Origin: Balaenoptera acutorostrata | Lineage: Eukaryota; Chordata; Mammalia; Artiodactyla; Balaenopteridae | Length of the DNA stretch: 64,000 nt | Direction of reading: 5' to 3' | Assembly (NCBI RefSeq): GCF_949987535.1 | Contig: NW_026646025.1 | Location: forward strand, 2,604,001-2,668,000 | Shown here: positions 54,401 through 64,000 of the stretch, piece after piece | Layout of the letters: each line of letters opens with the position of its first letter | How positions within the stretch are numbered: position 1 is the first letter of the stretch | Program-made: the position numbers and the translations under genes | The notes under the pieces: generated by a model | What the model saw: the letters and a program-made list of their open reading frames with translations, nothing else | The model's database searches: none | Told to the model about the DNA's origin: nothing

Positions 54401-57400
54401 TTCCATGAACGTGTCATCACAATGCTCTATGGCGCTTGTCATCAGAATGCTCCAGAATTCTTGTCATCACAATGTTCCATGACCGTGTCATCACAATGCT
54501 CCATCGCCTTTGTCATCAGAATGCTCCAGAATTCTTGTCATCACAATGTTCCATGACCGTGTCATCACAATGCTCCATGGCCCTTGTCAGCACAGTGCTC
54601 CAGAATTCTTGTCATCACAATGTTCCATGGCCGTGTCATCAAAATTCTCCATGAACCTTGTCATCAGAATTCTGCAGAATTCTTGTCATCACAATGTTCC
54701 ATGGCCGTGTCATCACAATGCTCCATGGCCCTTGTCAGCACAATGCTCCAGAATTCTTGTCATCACAATGTTCCATGGCCGTGTCATCACAATTCTCCAT
54801 GAAAATTGTCATCACAATACTCCAGAATTCTTGTCATCACAATGTTCCATGGCCGTGTCATCACAATGCTCCATGGCCCTTGTCATGACAATGCTCCAGA
54901 ATTCTTCTCATCACAATGCTCCATGACCGTGTCATCACAATGCTCCATGGCCATTGTCATCACAATGCTCCAGAATTCTTGTCATCACAATGTTCCATGG
55001 CCGTGTCATCACAATGCTCCATGAACCTTGTCATCACAATTCTACAGAATACTTGTCATCACAATGTTCCATGGCCGTGTCATCACAATGCTCCATGGCC
55101 TTGTCATGACAATGCTCCAGAATTCTTCTCATCACAATGTTCCATGACCGTGTCATCACAATGCTCCATGGCCATTGTCATCACAATGCTCCAGAATACT
55201 TGTCATCACATTTTACCATGGCCGTGTCATCACAATGCTCCATGACCCTTGTCATCATAATGCTCCAGAATTCTTGTCATCACAATGTTCCATGACCGTA
55301 TCATCACAATGCTCCATGGCCATTGTCATGACAATGCTCCAGAATTCTTCTCATCACAATGTTCCATGACCGTGTCATCACAATGCTCCATGGCCACTGT
55401 CATCACAATGCTCCAGAATTCTTCTCATCACAATGTTCCATGGCCGTGTCATCACAATGCTCCATGGCCATTGTCATCACAATGCTCCAGATTTCTTGTC
55501 ATCACAATGTTCCATGGCCGTGTCATCACAATGCTCCATGGCACTTGTCATCATAATGCTCCAGAATTCTTGTCATCACAATGTTCCATGGCCGTGTCAT
55601 CACAATGCTCCATGGCCCTTGTCATCATAATGCTCCAGAATTCTTGTCATCACAATGTTCCATGACCCTATCATCACAATGCTCCATGGCGCTTGTCATG
55701 ACAATGCTCCAGAATTCTTCTCATCACAATGTTCCATGACCGTGTCATCACAATGCTCCATGGCCACTGTCATCACAATGCTCCAGAATTCTTGTCATCA
55801 CAATGTTCCATACCGTGTCATCACAATCCTCCTTGGCCATTGTTATCACAATGCTCCAGAATTCTTCTCATCACAATGGTCCATGACCGTGTCATCACAA
55901 TGCTCCATCGCCTTTGTCATCAGAATGCTCCAGAATTCTTGTCATCAAAATGATCCATGACCGTGTCATTAAAATGCTCGATGACCCTTGTCAGCACAAT
56001 GCTCCAGAATTCTTGTCATCACAATGTTCCATGGCCGTGTCATCACAATGCTCCATGGCCCTTGTCATCATAATGCTCCAGAATTCCTGTCATTACTATA
56101 TTCCATGAACGTGTCATCACAATGCTCCATGAACCTTGTCATCACAATTCTCCAGAATTCTTGTCATCACAATGTTCCATGGCCGTGTCATCACAATGCT
56201 CCATGGCCCTTGTCAGCACAATGCTCCAGAATTCTTGTCATCACAATGTTCCATGGAAGTGTCATCACAATTCTCCATGAACCTTCTCATCACAATTCTC
56301 CAGAATTCTTGTCATCACAATGTTCCATGGCCGTGTCATCAAAATGCTCCATGGCCCTTGTCATGACAATGCTCCAGAATTCTTCTCATCACAATGATCC
56401 ATGACCGTGTCATAACAATGCTCCATGGCCACTGTCATCACAATGCTCCAGAATTCTTGTCATCACAATGTTCCATGGCCGTGTCATCACAATGCTCCAT
56501 TGCCCTTGTCATCATAATGCTCCAGAATTCCTGTCATTACTATATTCCATAAACGTGTCATCACAATGCTCTATGGCGCTTGTCATCAGAATGCTCCAGA
56601 ATACTTGTCATCACAATGTTCCATGACCGTGTCATCACAATGCTCCATGGCCCTTGTCAGTACAATGCTCCAGAATTCTTGTCATCACAATGTTCCATGG
56701 CCGTGTCATCACAAATCTCCATGAACCTTGTCATCACAATTCTCCAGAATTCTTGTCATCACAATGTTCCTTGACCGTGTCATCACAATGCTCCATGGCC
56801 CTTGTCATGACAATGCTCCAGAATTCTTCTCATCACAGTGTTCCATGACCGTGTCATCACAATGCTCCATGGCCATTGTCATCACAATGCTCCAGAATTC
56901 TTGTCATCACAATGTTCCATGGCCGTGTCATCACAATGCTCCATGGCCCTTGTCATCATAATGCTCCAGAATTCTTCTCATCACAATGTTCCATGACCGT
57001 ATCATCACAATGCTCCATGGCCCTTGTCATGACAATGCTCCAGAATTCTTGTCATCACAATGTTCCATGGCCGTGTCATCACAAATCTCCATGAACATTG
57101 TCATCACAATTCTCCAGAATTCTTGTCATCACAATGTTCCATGGCCGTGTCATCACAATGCTCCATGGCCATTGTCTTCACAATGCTCCAGATTTCTTGT
57201 CATCACAATGTTCCATGCCCGTGTCATCACAATGCTCCATGGCCACTGTCATCACAATGCTCCAGAATTCTTGTCATCACAATGTTCCATGGCCGTGTCA
57301 TCACAATTCTCCATGGCCATTGTCATCACAATGCTCCAGATTTCTTGTCATCACAATGTTCCATGACCGTGTCATCACAATGCTGCATGGCCCTTGTCAG

Positions 57401-57676
57401 CACAATGCTCCAGAATTCTTCTCATGACAATGTTCCATGACCGTGTCATCACAATGCTCCATGGCCCTTGTCATCGCAATGCTGCAGAATTCTTGTCATC
57501 ACAATGTTGCATGACCGTGTCATCACAATGCTCAATGGCCATTGTCATCACAATGCTCCAGAATTTTTGTCATCACAATGTTCCATGACCATGTCATCAC
57601 AATGGTCCATGGCCCTAGTCAGCACAATGCTCCAGAATTCTTGTCATCACAATGTTCCATGACCGTGTCATCACAA
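51414..57676. repeat. A block A14: 74-bp trimer array, 6,263 bp (fused double block)
   Basis: Counterpart of A4, 98 bp longer. The extra length comes from a replaced patch near 53,115-53,290 (net +74 bp) and the 24-bp monomer at 54,916 that A4 lacks. It contains the same B-skipping junction (about 54,335-54,360), the hybrid monomer at 52,598-52,615 and the 16-bp palindrome at 55,321-55,336. Three private core substitutions sit at 54,642, 54,667 and 55,948. Confidence 0.87.
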
Positions 57677-59264
57677 TGCTACATGACCCTGGTCATCACA
57701 GTTCTCCATGACCTTTGTCATCACAATGCTCTATGTCGCTTTTCATCACAATTCTCAATGACCACTTTAATCACTATGCTCGCTGACCATTTTCATCATA
57801 TTTCTCTAGTGTCATTACAATACCCCATGGCCCCTTTCTTCACAATGTTCCATGATGCCTGTCATCACAATGCTCCATGGCTTTTGTTATCACAATGCTC
57901 CAGGACCAGTTTCATCACAATTCTCCATCCCCTTTGTCATCATGGTGCACAATGAAACCTTTCATTAAAATGCTCCATGACACTAGTCATCACAATACTC
58001 CATGGCCTTTATCGTCACAATGCTCCCATGCACTTTTCATCACGATGTTCCATGAATACTTTCATCACATTGCTCCATGACCATTGTCATCACAATAGTC
58101 CATACCCTTGTCAACACAATGCTGCATAATCCCTGTCATCACAATTCTCCATGACTGCTGTCATCACAATAATCCAGGACAATTTTCATCACAGTGCTTC
58201 ATGCCCCCAGTCATCACAGTGCTCCACGATACCTTTCATCACAATTCCTAGATGATCAATATCATCACAATGCCCCATGACACTTGTCATCACAATTCGC
58301 TATGACCCTTGTCATCACAATACTCGATGAACCGTGTCATCACAGTGTTCCAGGACCCATGTCATCACAATGATCCATGTCTACTTCCATCACAATGCTC
58401 CAATACCCCTGTCATCACAATGCTCCATGGCCCCTGTTATCATATTGCTCCATGATCTCTTTCATCACAATGCTCCATGACCACTGTCATCACCATGCCT
58501 CATAACGGCTCTCATCTCAATGCTCCATGGCCCCTTTCATCACAATGCTCCATGAACCCTGTCATCACAATGTACCCTGCCCTTTTCATCACAAAGCTCC
58601 GTGGGCCCTGTCATCACAAAGCTCCATGCCCTTGTCATCAAAATGCTCCAGAATTCTTGTCATCATAATGCTCCATGTCAATGTCATCAAAATGCCCCAT
58701 GACACTTGTCATCACAATGCTCCATGGCCTTTGTCATCACAATGTTCCATGGCCCCTGTCATCACAGTGCTCCATGATACCTTTCATCGCAAATCTAGAT
58801 GACCACTGTCATCACAATGCCCCATGACAGATGTCATCACAATTCGCCATGGTCCTTGTCATCACAATGCTCCATGAACCGTGTCATCACAAGGTTCCAG
58901 GACACTTGTCATCACAATGATCCAAGATCACATTCATCACAGTGCTCCATGAAACCTGTCATCTCAATGCTCCATAGCCTTTGTATTCACAATGCTCCAT
59001 GGCCCCTGTAATCACAGTGCTCCATGACCCTTTTCATCACAATGCCCCAAGACCGCTCTCAACACAATGCCCCATGACGCCTGACATCACAAATCTCCAT
59101 AGCCTCTCTTACCATAAAGCTCCATGATCGCTTTCAGCAGAATGTTCCATGACACTTTTCGTCACAATACTGCAAGACCACTGTCATCACAGAGTTCTCT
59201 GCCCATATCATCACAATGTTCCTTGTCACTTTTAATCACAATGCTCCATGCCCTTTCATCACAA
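57677..59264. repeat. B block B14 (1,588-bp form)
   Basis: Counterpart of B4 at offset 41,023. Private change near 59,113: ACCATAAAGCTCC where B3, B4, B5 and B13 have ACCAAAAAGCTCC. Last B block in the window. Confidence 0.88.
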
Positions 59265-62200
59265 TGCTCCAGAAATCTTTTTCATCGCAATGTTCCTTGA
59301 CTGTGTCATCACAATGCTCCATGGCCGTCATCAGCACAATGCTCCAGAATTCTTGTCATCACAATGCTCCATGACCATGTCATCACAATGCTCATTGGCC
59401 CTTGTCATCACAATGCTCCAGAATTCTTGTCATCACAATGTTCCATGACCGTATCATCACATTGCTCCATGGCCCTTATCAGCACAATGCTCCACAATTC
59501 TTGTCATCACAATGTTCCATGACCGTGTCATCACAATGTTCCATGGCCGTGTCATCACAATGCTCCATGGCCTTTGTCATCATAATTCTCCAGAATTCTT
59601 GTCATTACTATATTCCATGAACGTGTCATCACAATGCTCTATGGCGCTTGTCATCAGAATGCTCCAGAATTCTTGTCATCACAATGTTCCATGACCGTGT
59701 CATCACAATGCTCCATCGCCTTTGTCATCAGAATGCTCCAGAATTCTTGTCATCACAATGTTCCATGACCGTGTCATCACAATGCTCCATGGCCCTTGTC
59801 AGCACAGTGCTCCAGAATTCTTGTCATCACAATGTTCCATGGCCGTGTCATCACAATTCTCCATGAACCTTGTCATCACAATTCTGCAGAATTCTTGTCA
59901 TCACAATGTTCCATGGCCGTGTCATCACAATGCTCCATGGCCCTTGTCAGCACAATGCTCCAGAATTCTTGTCATCACAATGTTCCATGGCCGTGTCATC
60001 ACAATTCTCCATGAAAATTGTCATCACAATACTCCAGAATTCTTGTCATCACAATGTTCCATGGCCGTGTCATCACAATGCTCCATGGCCCTTGTCATGA
60101 CAATGCTCCAGAATTCTTCTCATCACAATGCTCCATGACCGTGTCATCACAATGCTCCATGGCCATTGTCATCACAATGCTCCAGAATTCTTGTCATCAC
60201 AATGTTCCATGGCCGTGTCATCACAATGCTCCATGAACCTTGTCATCACAATTCTACAGAATACTTGTCATCACAATGTTCCATGGCCGTGTCATCACAA
60301 TGCTCCATGGCCTTGTCATGACAATGCTCCAGAATTCTTCTCATCACAATGTTCCATGACCGTGTCATCACAATGCTCCATGGCCATTGTCATCACAATG
60401 CTCCAGAATACTTGTCATCACATTTTACCATGGCCGTGTCATCACAATGCTCCATGACCCTTGTCATCATAATGCTCCAGAATTCTTGTCATCACAATGT
60501 TCCATGACCGTATCATCACAATGCTCCATGGCCATTGTCATGACAATGCTCCAGAATTCTTCTCATCACAATGTTCCATGACCGTGTCATCACAATGCTC
60601 CATGGCCACTGTCATCACAATGCTCCAGAATTCTTCTCATCACAATGTTCCATGGCCGTGTCATCACAATGCTCCATGGCCATTGTCATCACAATGCTCC
60701 AGATTTCTTGTCATCACAATGTTCCATGGCCGTGTCATCACAATGCTCCATGGCACTTGTCATCATAATGCTCCAGAATTCTTGTCATCACAATGTTCCA
60801 TGGCCGTGTCATCACAATGCTCCATGGCCCTTGTCATCATAATGCTCCAGAATTCTTGTCATCACAATGTTCCATGACCCTATCATCACAATGCTCCATG
60901 GCGCTTGTCATGACAATGCTCCAGAATTCTTCTCATCACAATGTTCCATGACCGTGTCATCACAATGCTCCATGGCCACTGTCATCACAATGCTCCAGAA
61001 TTCTTGTCATCACAATGTTCCATACCGTGTCATCACAATCCTCCTTGGCCATTGTTATCACAATGCTCCAGAATTCTTCTCATCACAATGGTCCATGACC
61101 GTGTCATCACAATGCTCCATCGCCTTTGTCATCAGAATGCTCCAGAATTCTTGTCATCACAATGATCCATGACCGTGTCATTAAAATGCTCGATGACCCT
61201 TGTCAGCACAATGCTCCAGAATTCTTGTCATCACAATGTTCCATGGCCGTGTCATCACAATGCTCCATGGCCCTTGTCATCATAATGCTCCAGAATTCCT
61301 GTCATTACTATATTCCATGAACGTGTCATCACAATGCTCCATGAACCTTGTCATCACAATTCTCCAGAATTCTTGTCATCACAATGTTCCATGGCCGTGT
61401 CATCACAATGCTCCATGGCCCTTGTCAGCACAATGCTCCAGAATTCTTGTCATCACAATGTTCCATGGAAGTGTCATCACAATTCTCCATGAACCTTCTC
61501 ATCACAATTCTCCAGAATTCTTGTCATCACAATGTTCCATGGCCGTGTCATCAAAATGCTCCATGGCCCTTGTCATGACAATGCTCCAGAATTCTTCTCA
61601 TCACAATGATCCATGACCGTGTCATAACAATGCTCCATGGCCACTGTCATCACAATGCTCCAGAATTCTTGTCATCACAATGTTCCATGGCCGTGTCATC
61701 ACAATGCTCCATGGCCCTTGTCATCATAATGCTCCAGAATTCCTGTCATTACTATATTCCATAAACGTGTCATCACAATGCTCTATGGCGCTTGTCATCA
61801 GAATGCTCCAGAATACTTGTCATCACAATGTTCCATGACCGTGTCATCACAATGCTCCATGGCCCTTGTCAGTACAATGCTCCAGAATTCTTGTCATCAC
61901 AATGTTCCATGGCCGTGTCATCACAAATCTCCATGAACCTTGTCATCACAATTCTCCAGAATTCTTGTCATCACAATGTTCCTTGACCGTGTCATCACAA
62001 TGCTCCATGGCCCTTGTCATGACAATGCTCCAGAATTCTTCTCATCACAGTGTTCCATGACCGTGTCATCACAATGCTCCATGGCCATTGTCATCACAAT
62101 GCTCCAGAATTCTTGTCATCACAATGTTCCATGGCCGTGTCATCACAATGCTCCATGGCCCTTGTCATCATAATGCTCCAGAATTCTTCTCATCACAATG

Positions 62201-64000
62201 TTCCATGACCGTATCATCACAATGCTCCATGGCCCTTGTCATGACAATGCTCCAGAATTCTTGTCATCACAATGTTCCATGGCCGTGTCATCACAAATCT
62301 CCATGAACATTGTCATCACAATTCTCCAGAATTCTTGTCATCACCATGTTCCATGGCCGTGTCATCACAATGCTCCATGGCCATTGTCTTCACAATGCTC
62401 CAGATTTCTTGTCATCACAATGTTCCATGCCCGTGTCATCACAATGCTCCATGGCCACTGTCATCACAATGCTCCAGAATTCTTGTCATCACAATGTTCC
62501 ATGGCCGTGTCATCACAATTCTCCATGGCCATTGTCATCACAATGCTCCAGATTTCTTGTCATCACAATGTTCCATGACCGTGTCATCACAATGCTGCAT
62601 GGCCCTTGTCAGCACAATGCTCCAGAATTCTTCTCATGACAATGTTCCATGACCGTGTCATCACAATGCTCCATGGCCTTTGTCATCATAATTCTCCAGA
62701 ATTCTTGTCATTACTATATTCCATGAACGTGTCATCACAATGCTCTATGGCGCTTGTCATCAGAATGCTCCAGAATTCTTGTCATCACAATGTTCCATGA
62801 CCGTGTCATCACAATGCTCCATCGCCTTTGTCATCAGAATGCTCCAGAATTCTTGTCATCACAATGTTCCATGACCGTGTCATCACAATGCTCCATGGCC
62901 CTTGTCAGCACAGTGCTCCAGAATTCTTGTCATCACAATGTTCCATGGCCGTGTCATCACAATTCTCCATGAACCTTGTCATCACAATTCTGCAGAATTC
63001 TTGTCATCACAATGTTCCATGGCCGTGTCATCACAATGCTCCATGGCCCTTGTCAGCACAATGCTCCAGAATTCTTGTCATCACAATGTTCCATGGCCGT
63101 GTCATCACAATTCTCCATGAAAATTGTCATCACAATACTCCAGAATTCTTGTCATCACAATGTTCCATGGCCGTGTCATCACAATGCTCCATGGCCCTTG
63201 TCATGACAATGCTCCAGAATTCTTCTCATCACAATGCTCCATGACCGTGTCATCACAATGCTCCATGGCCATTGTCATCACAATGCTCCAGAATTCTTGT
63301 CATCACAATGTTCCATGGCCGTGTCATCACAATGCTCCATGAACCTTGTCATCACAATTCTACAGAATACTTGTCATCACAATGTTCCATGGCCGTGTCA
63401 TCACAATGCTCCATGGCCTTGTCATGACAATGCTCCAGAATTCTTCTCATCACAATGTTCCATGACCGTGTCATCACAATGCTCCATGGCCATTGTCATC
63501 ACAATGCTCCAGAATACTTGTCATCACATTTTACCATGGCCGTGTCATCACAATGCTCCATGACCCTTGTCATCATAATGCTCCAGAATTCTTGTCATCA
63601 CAATGTTCCATGACCGTATCATCACAATGCTCCATGGCCATTGTCATGACAATGCTCCAGAATTCTTCTCATCACAATGTTCCATGACCGTGTCATCACA
63701 ATGCTCCATGGCCACTGTCATCACAATGCTCCAGAATTCTTCTCATCACAATGTTCCATGGCCGTGTCATCACAATGCTCCATGGCCATTGTCATCACAA
63801 TGCTCCAGATTTCTTGTCATCACAATGTTCCATGGCCGTGTCATCACAATGCTCCATGGCACTTGTCATCATAATGCTCCAGAATTCTTGTCATCACAAT
63901 GTTCCATGGCCGTGTCATCACAATGCTCCATGGCCCTTGTCATCATAATGCTCCAGAATTCTTGTCATCACAATGTTCCATGACCCTATCATCACAATGC
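59265..64000. repeat. A block A15: 74-bp trimer array, at least 4,736 bp, cut by the window edge
   Basis: At least 64 trimers. Up to about 62,678 it is the counterpart of A5 at offset 41,023. It then switches through the B-skipping junction (about 62,652-62,678) and copies A4 and A14 (offset 8,318 from 54,288), whereas A5 goes on to B5. The 16-bp palindrome appears twice, at 60,533-60,548 and 63,639-63,654, as expected for two fused 5.2-kb A units. Confidence 0.87.

Larger units (their letters stand above)
40926..62678. repeat. Right copy of the ~41-kb-period segmental repeat
   Basis: Partner of 1-21,655. It is 98 bp longer through a patch near 53,115-53,290 and one additional monomer at 54,916. 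Beyond 62,678 it follows a different path (loss of the B block), so the end marks either the limit of the duplication or a later exchange within one copy. Confidence 0.88.
1..64000. repeat. Satellite array, 24-25 bp monomer, head to tail across the whole window
   Basis: Every stretch read consists of tandem 24-25 bp monomers with the core TGTCATCACAATG and a variable tail such as CTCCATGGCCC, TTCCATGACCG or CTCCAGAATTCT. Orientation is constant from the first to the last base. No unique spacer, poly-A tail, target-site duplication, telomere repeat or coding region with conserved codon structure was seen. The written strand is rich in C over G: a consensus trimer has about 23 C and 11 G of 74. 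Such arrays are known from eukaryotic heterochromatin; the family was not recognised and the host is inferred only as a eukaryote. Both window edges cut through the array, so it extends further on both sides. Confidence 0.97.

Noticed and set aside
1..64000. CRISPR array
   Set aside because: Repeats are contiguous with no unique spacers; the variable tails are few, recurring variants of the same sequence, and no cas-like gene is present.
1..64000. Known centromere or telomere satellite (alpha satellite, CENP-B box, TTAGGG)
   Set aside because: Monomer length and sequence do not resemble alpha satellite. No CENP-B-box-like TTCG...CGGG motif and no telomere hexamer run was seen by eye; a motif scan would be needed to be certain.
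1..64000. Bacterial or viral origin of the window
   Set aside because: Tens of kilobases of gene-free tandem repeats with nested higher-order units are not expected in bacterial or viral genomes; no gene of either kind is present.

Overview
The whole 64,000-base window is one continuous, head-to-tail satellite (minisatellite-type) array. I find no supportable protein gene, RNA gene, transposon, CRISPR array, origin or single-copy stretch anywhere in it. The basic monomer is 24-25 bp, built on the core TGTCATCACAATG followed by a variable 11-12 bp tail. All monomers point the same way; I see no inversion and no interruption by foreign sequence. Hundreds of kilobases of such DNA, layered into higher-order repeats, is typical of eukaryotic heterochromatin (pericentromeric, subtelomeric or sex-chromosome satellite) in a long-read assembly. 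I do not recognise the family and cannot name the species. The short open frames on the + strand are by-products of a stop-poor repeat and are not annotated as genes.

Two kinds of block alternate. 'A' blocks are made of a very regular 74-bp trimer (25+25+24 bp). Its three monomers end in an EcoRI-type tail (CTCCAGAATTCT), a TTCCATGRCCG tail carrying the one regular CpG, and a CTCCATGGCCC tail. 'B' blocks are made of the same monomer but strongly diverged, with no 74-bp periodicity. B blocks occur as a 1,513-bp form, a 1,588-bp form and an 890-bp form lacking 28 internal monomers. One B plus the A that follows makes a supra-unit. From left to right the complete supra-units start at 2,225 (3,412 bp), 5,637 (3,264), 8,901 (7,753), 16,654 (5,212), 21,866 (5,508), 27,374 (4,490), 31,864 (3,085), 34,949 (3,240), 38,189 (2,172), 40,361 (2,789), 43,150 (3,412), 46,562 (3,264) and 49,826 (7,851); a last, truncated one starts at 57,677.

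Above this lies a third level. Positions 1 to about 21,655 are repeated at 40,926 to about 62,678, with the same order of supra-units and only scattered substitutions plus two small indel or replacement events (offset 40,925 growing to 41,023). Between the two copies (about 21.7-40.9 kb) lies a mosaic of related units, including a 4.5-kb tandem duplication and all but one of the short-form B blocks.

The array looks like a record of repeated unequal exchange in register with the 74-bp trimer. Size differences between related copies are mostly 24, 74, 148, 222, 370 or 740 bp. Whole B blocks have been lost at a junction seen three times, and B forms have been recombined with each other. The main points of interest are the four-level hierarchy (monomer, trimer, A/B supra-unit, ~41-kb repeat), the B-block length polymorphism, a 16-bp palindrome found once per long A unit, a regularly spaced CpG, and the 148-bp (two-trimer) step close to nucleosome-core length. 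Function, if any, cannot be read from the sequence.
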